From Helicobacter mehlei (GTDB lineage: Bacteria; Campylobacterota; Campylobacteria; Campylobacterales; Helicobacteraceae), in contig NZ_QXQP01000011.1 in the NCBI RefSeq assembly GCF_003660265.1, forward strand, positions 1-49,727: a stretch of 49,727 nt of DNA. The letters run 5' to 3'. The translations under genes were made by a program, and so were the position numbers. The notes beneath the pieces are model-generated. The model had not been told where the DNA came from. It worked only from the letters and a program-made list of their open reading frames with translations, and made no database searches. Positions 14,273 through 24,781 of this stretch are shown in pieces; positions within the stretch are counted from its first letter, which is position 1; each line of letters opens with the position of its first letter.

Positions 14273-16177
14273 GTGGGCACCAAAGAAAAAATTGGTTTAG
14301 TGCTGGCGTTGGTTTTGGCTGTGGGTTTTATTGTTTTTGGGATGCGTGTGGAAAGCTTTGTGCGTAATCTTGTTACGCACAATGTCAAAGCACACTTATT
14401 GCAAATTGCCAAAGCGAACACGAGTTGGATTGCTGCGTGGAATGATGATACCCGTAAGTTATTCGATGCGGGTGCTGACCAAGTGTCAGCCATTGGGGTG
14501 GATCGCAATCTCAACGCGCTTAACCATGTACTCAAATACATCAGCCAAAATTTAGACGCTCTGCAAACCTTTGTGGGTCTTGAAGATGGGAGAATGTATT
14601 CCACACTAGGTGTACCCAAGGGCTTTGATCCTAGGGTCAGAGAATGGTACCAGCAAGCCAAAGCCCAAAGGAAGACCATTCTTTCTGAAGTTTATGCCGA
14701 TGCCTTCACCAATAAGTTGGTGATCACCTATAGCGCGCCTTTAATGCGTGATGGGCATTTTGTTGGGGTTTTTGGGGCAGATATTCCTTTACATTTTTTT
14801 GAATCCTATATCAAGAAGATACATCTTGCAGATGAGGGGGATTTGGATTTGACCAATGAGAAAGGTTATGTGCTGGGTTCAAGTAATTTGGCTGTAGGGG
14901 ATAGCATCGCAGGGGATAAATCGCCCATTAAGAACATCGCCCAGCAGATTTTGCAACAACAAGAAGGGGTGATTTTAGAGGTCAATAATGGCAAGGAATT
15001 TTTAGTGGTCTTCACTACAGTGCCTAGGTATAATTGGAAAATGATCGCGTATGTGCCCACTGAAGTTGCCTTTAAAAGCATTTTTGACTTGCGCAGCATC
15101 ATGCTCTGGATATCTCTATCTGACTTTATTTTAACCTTGATGATCACGATCGCTTGGGTTTATTATTTGATCCGCCCTTTAGGGAGACTCCAACGCTTGA
15201 GTGCGGATCTCACCACTGGTAATCGGGATTTGACCAAACGCCTTAAATATCGGGGCCGTCAAGACAAACAGACCAAGGATGAGATCGCCCAGATTACACG
15301 CAATATTAATGTCTTTATCGAGCACATGCAAGGCGTGATGCGCCAATTTAAAGATTTTAGTGCCAGACGGGTTGAGGTTGCCTCTACACTTAAAGAGGCG
15401 ACAGACAGCGTGCATGGGCGAGCCAGTCAGGCTATTGTGGTGGTTGAGGATGCGGTCGGGCGTAGTAAGGAGAACATCTCTAAGGTCTTGGCGCGGGTCA
15501 ATGATGCGGGTGAAAATGAGAAACAATTAAACCAAACAGAGGAATACTTAAAAGATGTGCATGGGCAAATGAAAGCCTTAAATGTGCGCCTTAAAAGCAA
15601 CGCCGAGCAAAGCGTGGAGTTTTCCCACCGCCTAGAAGAGACTTCTAAGAGCACCAATAGCATTAAAGAGGTTTTAACCATTATCGATGACATTGCTGCC
15701 CAAACCAATTTGTTAGCCCTCAATGCTGCCATTGAAGCCGCACGGGCGGGCGAGCATGGGCGCGGGTTTGCAGTGGTGGCTGATGAGGTCAGAAAATTAG
15801 CCGAAAAAACCCAAAATAGCTTGACGACCATCAATTCCACCATCAATGAAATGGTGCAAAGTGTGAATGAGATCAATTATAGCTTGGGTGAAAATGCCCA
15901 AGAATTGGTCAAAACCGCCGAATTGGCCATCAGCTTGCAAGAAGTGATGGACAAAAGCGTACAGAACATCTCAGAGGTGATCGATCGCGCCCATACAAGT
16001 GCCCAAAGTCTCCAAGAGAGCGCAAAAGATAGCGAAAATATCAACGATGAAATCAAGGAGATCAGCACTCTAGCACACCTCAAACTAGAAGATATTGAAA
16101 AAATCCGCAAAACCCGTGCCTCACTCGATCACCTCTTTGAAATTGTGGGTGCTGAGATCGACACCTTCAAGGTGTAA
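14273..16177 (+). CDS. Methyl-accepting chemotaxis protein (dCache type)
   Basis: 634 residues from GTG 14273, with AGGGG six bases upstream. The order is: short cytoplasmic tail, first membrane helix (~6-26), periplasmic double-Cache sensor (~35-275, with the characteristic [14 protein letters not shown] and [20 protein letters not shown]), second membrane helix (~281-304), HAMP (~305-360), and cytoplasmic signalling domain with the invariant hairpin tip [20 protein letters not shown]. dCache domains usually bind amino acids or small organic acids; the ligand here is unknown. It signals through CheW to CheAY encoded nearby. It is convergent with the PBP1A gene with no gap between stop codons. 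Confidence 0.95.
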   Translation: MGTKEKIGLVLALVLAVGFIVFGMRVESFVRNLVTHNVKAHLLQIAKANTSWIAAWNDDTRKLFDAGADQVSAIGVDRNLNALNHVLKYISQNLDALQTFVGLEDGRMYSTLGVPKGFDPRVREWYQQAKAQRKTILSEVYADAFTNKLVITYSAPLMRDGHFVGVFGADIPLHFFESYIKKIHLADEGDLDLTNEKGYVLGSSNLAVGDSIAGDKSPIKNIAQQILQQQEGVILEVNNGKEFLVVFTTVPRYNWKMIAYVPTEVAFKSIFDLRSIMLWISLSDFILTLMITIAWVYYLIRPLGRLQRLSADLTTGNRDLTKRLKYRGRQDKQTKDEIAQITRNINVFIEHMQGVMRQFKDFSARRVEVASTLKEATDSVHGRASQAIVVVEDAVGRSKENISKVLARVNDAGENEKQLNQTEEYLKDVHGQMKALNVRLKSNAEQSVEFSHRLEETSKSTNSIKEVLTIIDDIAAQTNLLALNAAIEAARAGEHGRGFAVVADEVRKLAEKTQNSLTTINSTINEMVQSVNEINYSLGENAQELVKTAELAISLQEVMDKSVQNISEVIDRAHTSAQSLQESAKDSENINDEIKEISTLAHLKLEDIEKIRKTRASLDHLFEIVGAEIDTFKV

Positions 16178-18124
16178 TCAAAACATTAAAGGTTCGTTGA
16201 TCTCTTGGCGAATCTCTTGGTGGGGGGTAGAACCTTGGGTGGTGTAGTAGGTCTCACCATTGATTTGTTGCTCGATCACACCCTCAGGCACCCTAAAGGC
16301 GCGTTTGAGCGAGGGGTTAATTCTTAAAGCTTGTTTCATGAAATCTGCAAAGACAGGGGCTGCCACTACACCCCCAGTCATGCCATACCCAATTTTGCTA
16401 TTATCATCACGCCCATACCACACAATAGCTTGTAAGCTGGGGGTAAAACCACAAAACCAGCCATCAACATAATTATTAGATGTCCCAGTTTTGCCCGCTA
16501 CCTGCATGCCCTTCACTTGGGCTTGCCGCCCTGTTCCCCTTGCCACCACTTCTTTTAAAATCGCAATGGTCAAAAACGCTTGGGCGGGTGAGAGAACAGA
16601 CTTAGGGGGGGTGGTTTTTAATATTTTTTGGTTGCCATTGGCATCGGTTACACTTTCAATGAGAGTTGGTTCTAAAATATTCCCATAGCTAGAAAAAAGC
16701 GAGTATTGCATGCTAGCCTCCAAAGGCGACATGCCAAAACTCCCCAAGACAATAGACATATTTTTGGGGACATCTGTAAAACCATAGGCATCCAAGTCTC
16801 TATAGATTGTATCAAAACCGATGTATTCGGCTAGATTAATTGTGGCTAGATTGACCGAATGCACCAAAGCCTTTTTGAGTGTGATGAACCCGCTGTATTT
16901 GCGGTTATCATTTTTAGGCCGCCAGTATTTCTTTTTACCCACGCTGGTATCAAAGCTACGCGCCACATCAGGGATCAAAGAAGCACTTGAAAAACCATTG
17001 TTGAGTGCAATTTGGTAAATAAAGGGCTTGATCGCACTCCCAAATTGCCGTTTGGTTTGCGTGGCGCGGTTAAACGGGCTTTTTTGGTGATCGACCCCGC
17101 CCACCATCGCCACAATATGCCCGGTTTGGGTGTCAGTAACCACGATCGCACCATTAAGGGTATTATTTTCTTGTTCCTCTTTGAGTCTCTTAATAATGCG
17201 CTCATAACCATTACGCAAAGACTCTTGGGCAGCTTTTTGGTAATCCAAATTGAGATAGAGTTTGATTGTATAGCCTCCGGTTTTGAGATCACTCAAAGGG
17301 CTTAGAGTGCGCACCACCTCATCGACCACATAGGGTGCGCTATTTTGGGTTAAGGTGGTGTCATAGACTTTGGGCACTTGGGTTAAGGCTGTTTGCATTT
17401 GCTCCGTGCTAACCCAACCCAAATCGTGCATGCGCTTCACAATGCTATTAGCCCTTGCTAGAGAAAAATCCAACCTCCTAGTGGGGTCATAAAAAGAGGG
17501 TGCGCGGGGCAGGGCGACTAACATGCAGATCTCCTTGAGCGTGAGGGCGGATAGAGGTTTTTTAAAATAACCCAAGCTAGCCGTTTTGATGCCATAAAAA
17601 CCATGTCCAAAGAAAGTTTGGTTGAAGTAGCGTTCTAAAATTTGCTCTTTGGTCAGCGTGCGTTCTAGTTTAAGCGAAAAAACAACCTCTTTAAACTTGC
17701 GGCCTAAAGTTTTTTCACGGGTTAAAAGCATGTTTTTAACCAGCTGTTGGGTGAGCGTACTCCCTCCTTCAGTGTATTTTTGGTTGCGGATATTTTTTAA
17801 AAAAGCACGCATGATCGCATCTAGGTTGATCCCATGGTGCTCAAAAAATAGCGTGTCCTCGACCGCTAGCAAAGCTTCGACCATTTTGGGCGGAATCTCA
17901 GAAAAATGGGTATAAATGCGGAACTCTTTGTTGTAGATATTAGCGACCAAACGCCCCTTAGCATCCACAATCCTAGAGGCGATCTCGGGTTTATAATCCA
18001 CGACCTTGCGAATCTCATGGTCTGCCCCCACCCACAAAATGAACAGATACCCCCCGCCCAACACGCTACCTAGCGTTACGGGTAGGATAAAAAGCACCCA
18101 CAGGACTTTTTTAAGAATCTGCAT
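16178..18124 (-). CDS. pbp1A: Penicillin-binding protein 1A (bifunctional)
   Basis: 648 residues. One N-terminal membrane helix is followed by the glycosyltransferase-51 domain (EDTLFFEHHGI with catalytic Glu, EGGSTLTQQLVKN, RKFKEVVFSLKLER) and then the transpeptidase: SxxK at SAIKPF, SxN at SVN, and KTGTS. It polymerises and crosslinks peptidoglycan outside the inner membrane. The ATG overlaps the stop of the upstream chemoreceptor gene (TAATG), an odd partnership for a cell-wall enzyme that implies coupled translation. Length and motifs match H. pylori PBP1A. Confidence 0.95.
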   Translation of the reverse strand: MQILKKVLWVLFILPVTLGSVLGGGYLFILWVGADHEIRKVVDYKPEIASRIVDAKGRLVANIYNKEFRIYTHFSEIPPKMVEALLAVEDTLFFEHHGINLDAIMRAFLKNIRNQKYTEGGSTLTQQLVKNMLLTREKTLGRKFKEVVFSLKLERTLTKEQILERYFNQTFFGHGFYGIKTASLGYFKKPLSALTLKEICMLVALPRAPSFYDPTRRLDFSLARANSIVKRMHDLGWVSTEQMQTALTQVPKVYDTTLTQNSAPYVVDEVVRTLSPLSDLKTGGYTIKLYLNLDYQKAAQESLRNGYERIIKRLKEEQENNTLNGAIVVTDTQTGHIVAMVGGVDHQKSPFNRATQTKRQFGSAIKPFIYQIALNNGFSSASLIPDVARSFDTSVGKKKYWRPKNDNRKYSGFITLKKALVHSVNLATINLAEYIGFDTIYRDLDAYGFTDVPKNMSIVLGSFGMSPLEASMQYSLFSSYGNILEPTLIESVTDANGNQKILKTTPPKSVLSPAQAFLTIAILKEVVARGTGRQAQVKGMQVAGKTGTSNNYVDGWFCGFTPSLQAIVWYGRDDNSKIGYGMTGGVVAAPVFADFMKQALRINPSLKRAFRVPEGVIEQQINGETYYTTQGSTPHQEIRQEINEPLMF

Positions 18125-20154
18125 TAAAACTGCTTCTTGTTGGCATCGTCTAAAATGTCTTTGGAGATGCGATCGATGTTATTCCCCACTTCTAAGGAAG
18201 TATTGGCGATATTCAAGTTATTTTGCGTGTCTTGTTTGAAGGCTTCTAAGGAGTGGTTGATTCCCTCCACACTTTGACTCTGCATCTTAATCGATTCGGA
18301 AGTATCCGCAATGCTTTGCACCAACACATTAATGTTGGCCTCAATCTCGCCCAACGATTTTTGGGTGCGCTCGGCTAGTTTTCTGACCTCATCAGCCACC
18401 ACCGCAAACCCGCGCCCATACTGCCCAGCCCGTGCGGCTTCAATGGCGGCATTGAGGGCTAACAAATTGGTTTGATCGGCAATATCCTTGATGATCTCCA
18501 CAATGTTTCTAATATCCTGCCCTTGTTTGATCATATCCTCGCTTTTGTGGCTAATGCTAGAAATGCTATCCACAATGGACTCAATGGATTTTGAGGTCTG
18601 GTGCAAACTTTTATTTTGTTGATCGGCACTCTGAATCAAACTATCCACACAAGTTTTTAACCCCTCTGCCTCATGGCTTAGCGCATTGGCAAAATTAGAG
18701 GAGGTGCGCAACATCACCCTAATCCCATTGCTCAAAGTGTCGACGGCTTTTTCAACATTTCCCGTAGGGTTGGGGATACCCTGCCTAAAATCCAGAACCT
18801 TGAATCGCTCAAAGGCTTGGTTGATACCCTGCATGTGCGATCCGATATGCTGGCGTAAATACACGGCGACCTCATTAAAAAGCTCTTTAAGGTGCAAGAG
18901 ATCAGGATTATTAGGTGTGGCGTAGATTTCTTTCGTAAAATCGCCCTCTTTAATGGAACGCACTACGCCCAACATGTCATCAATAGTTGCGTTGTCAGCT
19001 TTGGTATTTTCGTGGATTTTGGCAATGTTTTCATTGATGGCTTGCTTCATCACCCCAATTTCATCCAAGGCATATACCTTTGTGATTGGAATATTGTGCT
19101 GCCCCTTTGGGTCGTTTAAGAGCTTGAAAAACCCTAGCAAGGTCTCAGAAACCATGCGAATCCGATTGCGCACCAACAAGCGCACTAAAATATAAATGGC
19201 AATCACCAAGACCAATATGATGATGACACCCATGCTCAACACAAGATTTTGGAGATAAACAGAGGCTTGTAATACCTTGTCTTTACCGACAAAACGGGCT
19301 AACGCCCAATTAAACTTAAAATCCTCGGGACCAATTTTTTGAAAAATATCAAAGGACTTCACCACTAACAAACTGTTCTTCTTCTCGCTGAGAGAATAGT
19401 AATCAAAAACACCCGCTTTTAAAGCCTTGATAGCCTGCACCAAAGTTTTAGCTGAGGGGTCGGGATTGACATCTGCTAGAAGCTTGCCCCGAATGTTTTT
19501 ATCATAGGCGATGAGCAAGTACCCATCTTGATTGAGCAAAAAGGTATCGTTTTTATTGCGCATCACCGCGTCTGTGAGGCTATCAATGCTAAAAAAGGCA
19601 GTCAAGACTCCGATTACTTTGCCGTGCTGTTTTAAGGGCACCCCTAGATCAAACCCAAAAACCGGCTTACCATCAATTTCGCGGAAGTAGGGATCGTTCT
19701 TGGCAATCCTAGAAGTCTGCAATATCCCGTCATAGAGCTTGGGGGAATAAATCTCTTCTTGATGCATCATCTCAAAAGAAGCCCCCACCATGTGCATCAC
19801 AGATGAGCCTTGCGGATTACCAGGTAGAGTCAAGCTAATGAGGGTAATATTGATCGAATCGGCCAAAAAGCGTTGCATCAATTCGAGGCGTTTTTCTGGA
19901 GGGACTAAGCCCCCAGCATTAATTAAATCTTTGCTCAAACCACTCAAATGGGCAAATGAGCGGTCCATGATTCTCTGCAGGCGCATACCTCCCTCATTGA
20001 CGTTGTCTTCCAATGTTTCAATGGTCTTGGTTTGAGTAACATTTTTAACTTGGATTCCCACCACAAGCCCCAAGACCAAAATCCCTAATACCACGATAAT
20101 GCCCACACCGACTACAATCTTTGTGCCAATGCTTAGACGTGAAAAAGCAGACAT
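18124..20154 (-). CDS. Methyl-accepting chemotaxis protein
   Basis: 676 residues from ATG 20154, preceded by the strong AAAGGAGG. A membrane helix (~12-35) is followed by a Cache-type periplasmic domain (~40-290; [20 protein letters not shown] and [14 protein letters not shown]), a second helix (~297-320), a HAMP-like linker, and the signalling domain with [20 protein letters not shown]. It is the third gene of the cheAY-cheW operon, 27 bases after cheW. In H. pylori cheW is not followed by a receptor, so this looks like a lineage-specific addition. The ligand is unknown. Confidence 0.95.
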   Translation of the reverse strand: MSAFSRLSIGTKIVVGVGIIVVLGILVLGLVVGIQVKNVTQTKTIETLEDNVNEGGMRLQRIMDRSFAHLSGLSKDLINAGGLVPPEKRLELMQRFLADSINITLISLTLPGNPQGSSVMHMVGASFEMMHQEEIYSPKLYDGILQTSRIAKNDPYFREIDGKPVFGFDLGVPLKQHGKVIGVLTAFFSIDSLTDAVMRNKNDTFLLNQDGYLLIAYDKNIRGKLLADVNPDPSAKTLVQAIKALKAGVFDYYSLSEKKNSLLVVKSFDIFQKIGPEDFKFNWALARFVGKDKVLQASVYLQNLVLSMGVIIILVLVIAIYILVRLLVRNRIRMVSETLLGFFKLLNDPKGQHNIPITKVYALDEIGVMKQAINENIAKIHENTKADNATIDDMLGVVRSIKEGDFTKEIYATPNNPDLLHLKELFNEVAVYLRQHIGSHMQGINQAFERFKVLDFRQGIPNPTGNVEKAVDTLSNGIRVMLRTSSNFANALSHEAEGLKTCVDSLIQSADQQNKSLHQTSKSIESIVDSISSISHKSEDMIKQGQDIRNIVEIIKDIADQTNLLALNAAIEAARAGQYGRGFAVVADEVRKLAERTQKSLGEIEANINVLVQSIADTSESIKMQSQSVEGINHSLEAFKQDTQNNLNIANTSLEVGNNIDRISKDILDDANKKQF

Positions 20155-20181
20155 GAACCTCCTTTGGATTAACAAGGGCTC

Positions 20182-20688
20182 TTAAAAGTCTTTTTTTAAG
20201 ATTTCCTCAACTTTCAAAATAGAAACCAGTTTGTCCTCCCGCTTCCCAATACCAAAGATGAGTTGGTTATTCTCCAATAGGGTTTCGGGCACGGGGTCGA
20301 TGTCGGATTGTTTGATGCGAATCGCCTCTGTGAGGCGGTCGATATAAAACCCCGCAATCTGGTCGTTGTGGCGCACCACCAAATAACGCATATCCTTATT
20401 GAGTTTCTCAGGGGGCAGACCAAATTTGAGACGCAAGCTAATGAGGGGGAAGACATTACCCCGCAAATTGAAGACTCCCAGCACATAGTTAGGGGTTTCA
20501 GGTACGCGGGTATAACCAATGGGCTTGACAATCTCTAAAATATTGAGAATGGGGATGGCATATTCCTCCGTCCCAATGATAAAACCGATGAATTGTAAAA
20601 TCTCCTCATTATCATCAGCCCTATTCTCGTCTTTGTTCCCCTTCTTTTGTTTCTCAAACAGCTCTTTTAGGGCCATTGCATCTTGCAT
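20182..20688 (-). CDS. cheW: Chemotaxis adaptor CheW
   Basis: 168 residues: a polar ~28-residue N-terminus, then one CheW domain (LQFIGFIIGTEEYAIPILNI, VPETPNYVLGVFNLRGNVFP). It links receptors to the CheA kinase part of CheAY at the cell pole. ATG 20688 has GAGGAG upstream. It sits 10 bases after cheAY, the order also found in H. pylori (HP0392-HP0391). Confidence 0.95.
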   Translation of the reverse strand: MQDAMALKELFEKQKKGNKDENRADDNEEILQFIGFIIGTEEYAIPILNILEIVKPIGYTRVPETPNYVLGVFNLRGNVFPLISLRLKFGLPPEKLNKDMRYLVVRHNDQIAGFYIDRLTEAIRIKQSDIDPVPETLLENNQLIFGIGKREDKLVSILKVEEILKKDF

Positions 20689-20698
20689 GTTTTCTCCT

Positions 20699-23086
20699 CT
20701 AATCTAACTTAATGCTCCGTTTGACCACATTGGCCAAATACTCAGGGCTATAGGGCTTGGTGATGTATTCGGTCATCCCGCTTTCCACCCCTCTAATGCG
20801 ATCGGTCTTGGTTACTCGTGAAGTGACCGCAATCAAAGGCAGGTTTTTAAATTTGTTGTATTTACGCACTTCGCTAGCAAAGGCATACCCATCCATCTTG
20901 GGCATTTCAATATCCACCAACACCGCATCGGGAACTTTGTCGGCATTTTTGACCATCTCCAAGCCCTCCACGCCATTGCTCGCCTCAATCACGGTAACGC
21001 CTAGAGACTTTAAGGATTTACGCATCATGGCGCGATCCGTGCTACTGTCATCGATGGCGAGCACAATATAATCACTGGGGTTGTTTTTGATATTGGAGTT
21101 TTGGGCTTCATCAATGAGGCTATTGACATTGACCTTCACATTTTTAGCCATTTCCATCATCGTGCCCACATCCACAATCAAGGTGATCTTACCATCCCCA
21201 CGCACGGTTGCCCCAGCAATCCCCTTCGTGCTTTTGAGATAGTAGCCCAAAGATTTGATGACCACTTCCTCTTGCCCGATCAAGTAATCCACAATCACCC
21301 CGATTTTTTGATCGGCTAGCCCAATGATCACCACATAGACCTCTTTAGAATCCTCTAAGATCGCATCGACCTTAAAGATGTCCGCTAGGCGCACTAAGGA
21401 CAGCACTTCATCGCGCAATCTTAAAACACTTTTGCCATCTACGCTATAAATCTCATCTTGGCTAATGCGCACGGTTTCCAGCACAGAGGAGAGGGGGATG
21501 GCATAGTATTCCTCTTGCACACCCACCAGCAAGGCTTGGATAATGGCAAGAGTTAGGGGGATTTTAAGCTTTTGGGTGGTCCTAACGCCCACTTCTGATT
21601 CTAATTCGATGATCCCATTGAGTTTTTCAATATTGGTTTTTACCACATCCATACCCACACCCCGCCCAGAAACATTGCTTAGGGTTTTGGCGGTGGAGAA
21701 GCCGGGCTTGAAGATGATATTAAGGGCTTCTTTGTCTGTCATCGTGCTAGCTTCCCTCTCGGTGATAACACCTTTTTCAATCGCCTTTTCTTTGAGTTTT
21801 TCTGGATCTAGCCCGGCCCCATCGTCTGTAATCTTAATCACAATGTGATTGCCCTCATTATAAGCACTCAACTCCACACGCCCCATTTCAGGTTTGCCTA
21901 ACATCTTGCGATCTTCAGGCTTTTCAATGCCATGATCACAAGAGTTGCGGATAATGTGGATCAACGGATCGCCAATCTCCTCTACAATGGATTTATCTAG
22001 CTCGGTCTCTTCTCCATCAATGACCAATTCAATGCTCTTGCCCAATTCCCGACTCAAATCGCGCACCATGCGGGGGAATTTATTAAACACCTTGCCAATA
22101 GGTTGCATTCTTGTTTTCATCACAGCCAGCTGTAAATCGGTGGTAACTGCTGAGATGGAAGAGACCACTTGGTTTAATTCCTCTAAGAATTTTTCCCCAT
22201 CATAGCGTTCCTCTACATCGCCATAAATGCGGATCAAGCGGTTTTTGCCTAACACCAATTCTCCAATGAGATTCATCAGGTGATCCAAGCGACGCACATC
22301 TACGCGCACGGTTTGTTCGACCCCAATGGCAACAGATTTGTCTTGATCTTTTTTGCTTTGAGGACCTGCTTGGGGCTTTTCTGGGGTTTTAGGGGTTTGG
22401 GGGGTTTGGGGTTTTAGAGGCTGGGGTTTGTTCTCTAGAGCCTTTTGGCCCTGTTCTTTTCTGAGTTCGGTACGGCGTTTTTTATCAGCCTCTTGGCGGA
22501 GTTTTAGTAACCGATCAATCTCTTTTTCCACCTCTTCAGTGCTCATGTTGGCATAATCAGGCTCTGGCTCACTAGCCAAAGAGGATGGCTGGGTTGCAGA
22601 CTGGGCTGGAGGTGCAGGCTCTGAGGGGGGAGGAGGGGGCGGGCTAGGCTCGCTTGGAGCAGACTCTGAAGAGGGAGTTTCATCGCCACTATGTGTGGCG
22701 TGGGCGATGCTTTGGAGTTCTTTAACGATATTGGTAATATCAATGCCCGAATTGGTATCCGATCCGGTGTCGCGAATAGTTACTAAGAGTGTTTTCATCA
22801 TATCCACCGATCGCAGGACGACATCCATTACATCGGGGGTGATGATGAGCTCACCCTTGCGGGCTTTGTTCAAAACATCTTCCATATTGTGGGTCAAATG
22901 GGTCAGAATATCCAAGTTGAGGAACGAACTAGAACCCTTGATGGTGTGGGCGACCCTAAAAATGCGGTTGAGCAAGTCTAAATCTTGCGGGTTGTGTTCT
23001 AACTCCACCAAATCCTGATCAAGCTGTTCGTTCATTTCGAAGGCTTCTACCAAGAAGTCTTCCATGATCTCCTTCATATCATCCAT
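20699..23086 (-). CDS. cheAY: CheA-CheY fusion kinase
   Basis: 795 residues, the usual CheAY length. An N-terminal HPt domain carries the phosphorylated His in RVAHTIKGSS (~48); a long Pro/Ser/Glu linker (~125-250) follows; then dimerisation helices, the HATPase domain (HIIRNSCDHGIE N-box; GRGVGMDVVKTN G-box), a CheW-like domain (IPLTLAIIQALLVG), and a C-terminal receiver domain with LAIDDSSTDR and the phospho-acceptor Asp in VDIEMPKMDGY. The kinase phosphorylates separate CheY as well as its own receiver, which is thought to act as a phosphate sink. It starts 25 to 30 bases after a TATAAT. Confidence 0.97.
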   Translation of the reverse strand: MDDMKEIMEDFLVEAFEMNEQLDQDLVELEHNPQDLDLLNRIFRVAHTIKGSSSFLNLDILTHLTHNMEDVLNKARKGELIITPDVMDVVLRSVDMMKTLLVTIRDTGSDTNSGIDITNIVKELQSIAHATHSGDETPSSESAPSEPSPPPPPPSEPAPPAQSATQPSSLASEPEPDYANMSTEEVEKEIDRLLKLRQEADKKRRTELRKEQGQKALENKPQPLKPQTPQTPKTPEKPQAGPQSKKDQDKSVAIGVEQTVRVDVRRLDHLMNLIGELVLGKNRLIRIYGDVEERYDGEKFLEELNQVVSSISAVTTDLQLAVMKTRMQPIGKVFNKFPRMVRDLSRELGKSIELVIDGEETELDKSIVEEIGDPLIHIIRNSCDHGIEKPEDRKMLGKPEMGRVELSAYNEGNHIVIKITDDGAGLDPEKLKEKAIEKGVITEREASTMTDKEALNIIFKPGFSTAKTLSNVSGRGVGMDVVKTNIEKLNGIIELESEVGVRTTQKLKIPLTLAIIQALLVGVQEEYYAIPLSSVLETVRISQDEIYSVDGKSVLRLRDEVLSLVRLADIFKVDAILEDSKEVYVVIIGLADQKIGVIVDYLIGQEEVVIKSLGYYLKSTKGIAGATVRGDGKITLIVDVGTMMEMAKNVKVNVNSLIDEAQNSNIKNNPSDYIVLAIDDSSTDRAMMRKSLKSLGVTVIEASNGVEGLEMVKNADKVPDAVLVDIEMPKMDGYAFASEVRKYNKFKNLPLIAVTSRVTKTDRIRGVESGMTEYITKPYSPEYLANVVKRSIKLD

Positions 23087-23113
23087 CTAAACACCCTTTC
23101 TGTCGTTTAATGT

Positions 23114-23119
23114 ATTATA
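23114..23119 (-). promoter_or_regulatory. -10 element for the cheAY-cheW-receptor operon
   Basis: TATAAT on the minus strand, 28 bases before the cheAY start and just after the end of cheV. It suggests the cheAY operon has its own promoter in addition to any read-through from cheV. Confidence 0.6.
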
Positions 23120-23133
23120 CTCCAATTTGTGGG

Positions 23134-24072
23134 TTATCCTAAAATCTTGGCAATTTCATCAGCAAAGCGGTTGGGATCGAATTTCACCAAATAACCCTTT
23201 ACCCCTAAATCTAAAGCTCTCTGTGCGCTGTAGTCATCACAAATAGAGGAGTTGAAAAGGACGGGGATATTGGCAAAACGTGGGTCTTCTTGGATTTTAG
23301 AAAAGAAATGGTAGCCATCCATCTTGGGCATCTCTACATCGGAGACAATCAGTTTTAAATGTTTACTCAAGGTCTCTTGGTATTGGTTATAGAGCATCTC
23401 TAGTTTAGCCAAACCATCTTTGCCATCCACAGCCTCTACCACCTGAAACCCTAGTTTTAAGAGAGTGTGTTTAATGATTTTGCGCGCTGCCCGACTATCA
23501 TCTACAAACAAAGCGATTCCATCAAATTTCTTAGCATGTTCTTCTAGGAGGTCTTTTTTGGAAACATGGGGGATACTAAACTCAAAGTCGTTTAAAATGC
23601 TCTCCAAATCCAAAATCAAGAGAGTTTTATCCCCCTCAATTTTAGTTGTACCTGTGATCTTGTCTTGATTTGCATTGCTATGCGCACTAAAGGTAGCCGA
23701 TTCAACATCACTCCAACTAATGCGCCGGATGCGCTTGGCTGCATGCACCACAAAACCCATCTTTACACTACTAAACTCGGTGATCACCACGACTTTTTCT
23801 TCAATACGCTGTTCATCCACAGTGATCCCCAGCCATGTAGAGAGATCGATTAGGGGGATAATCGTGGAGCGCAAATCAAAGACTCCCACCACATATTTTA
23901 GGTGCGTGGGGAACTCGAAAATCTCAGGCATCATGATGATCTCTTGCACCTTAGAAACATTGATCCCATAAATCCCCTCGTAGGGCTTGCCATTTTGCAA
24001 CCCAAAGATCCGAAAATCCACGAGCTCGATTTCACCTAGATTTAAAGCCGTGTCTAAACTTTGTTCTGTCAA
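23134..24072 (-). CDS. cheV: Chemotaxis coupling protein CheV (CheV3-like)
   Basis: 312 residues: a CheW-like domain (~15-160; YGINVSKVQEIIMMPEIFEF, VGVFDLRSTIIPLIDL) fused to a receiver domain (~180-312; ALFVDDSRAARK, phospho-acceptor in VSDVEMPKMDGY, conserved Lys in YLVKFDP). It couples receptors to the kinase and adapts by phosphorylation. Helicobacter has several CheV proteins; position next to cheAY matches CheV3 (HP0393 in H. pylori). Confidence 0.93.
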   Translation of the reverse strand: MTEQSLDTALNLGEIELVDFRIFGLQNGKPYEGIYGINVSKVQEIIMMPEIFEFPTHLKYVVGVFDLRSTIIPLIDLSTWLGITVDEQRIEEKVVVITEFSSVKMGFVVHAAKRIRRISWSDVESATFSAHSNANQDKITGTTKIEGDKTLLILDLESILNDFEFSIPHVSKKDLLEEHAKKFDGIALFVDDSRAARKIIKHTLLKLGFQVVEAVDGKDGLAKLEMLYNQYQETLSKHLKLIVSDVEMPKMDGYHFFSKIQEDPRFANIPVLFNSSICDDYSAQRALDLGVKGYLVKFDPNRFADEIAKILG

Positions 24073-24188
24073 GAGCGATCCCTAATTACCTAAAATCTTA
24101 CCGTGTGCATTCTACCCTATTTTATCTTATATTTGTTATTTTGGACTTGCTGGGGAGTTATTCTTGCCCAATCCAAACCCTATTTTGC

Positions 24189-24781
24189 TCAGTTTAATTT
24201 GCCCATGCTGTAATCCAGTAAGTCTTGGGTGGTGGTGATCTCTGCGGGCAAAGCATTCAAGCAATGCTCAAAAACCTTAAGAGCGATTAGGGCATCAGCA
24301 TAGGCACGGTGGGTAATGGGGATTTTGATCCCCAAGTGGGTGTTGAGAAACTTTAAGCCATGCTTGGGACTAGGGATGCACAGACGGCTTAGATTCAAGG
24401 TGCAGAGTTGGGGGTTAAAAAGCCCCTCGCCCAAGACTTGCTGGCTGGTGCAATGGATAAAATTAAAATCAAAAGCCACATTGTGGGCAACAAAAATATG
24501 ATCCTGCAAGAGGTCTTTAAACACACGCAAAACGGGGATTAAAGAGGGCGCGCCTTGTAGGTCTTCAGGTTCAATGCCGGTTAGCTCGCTGATCTTGGGC
24601 GGGATATCCTCACAAAAAACCAAACTGGCATAACTTTTTACCAGCCGCCCCTTGCCTAGTGGGGTGGGTGGGGGGCATAGAGCAAGGCGGCAATTTCTAT
24701 GATGCTGGAAGTCTCTGGTTTAGAACCAGTGGTTTCAATATCCACAAAGCAATACAATGAATCGCGGTAACTTTTAGGCAT
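24189..24781 (-). pseudogene. dnaQ: DnaQ-like 3'-5' exonuclease, frameshifted at a C-run
   Basis: DEDDh exonuclease related to the DNA polymerase III epsilon subunit. ATG 24781 overlaps the rpe stop (ATGCCTAA) and opens with the Exo I motif FVDIETTG, but this frame stops after 41 codons. The rest continues in another frame with Exo II FVAHNVAFDFNF and Exo III HRAYADALIALKVFE. Changing the C6 run (24670-24675) to C7 joins both halves without a break: 197 residues, a normal length. As read, no intact protein is made, since the downstream ORF lacks the metal-binding Asp and Glu of Exo I. The locus is conserved next to rpe (HP1386/HP1387 in H. pylori as I recall). Error, decay or slippage are all possible. 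Confidence 0.85.
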
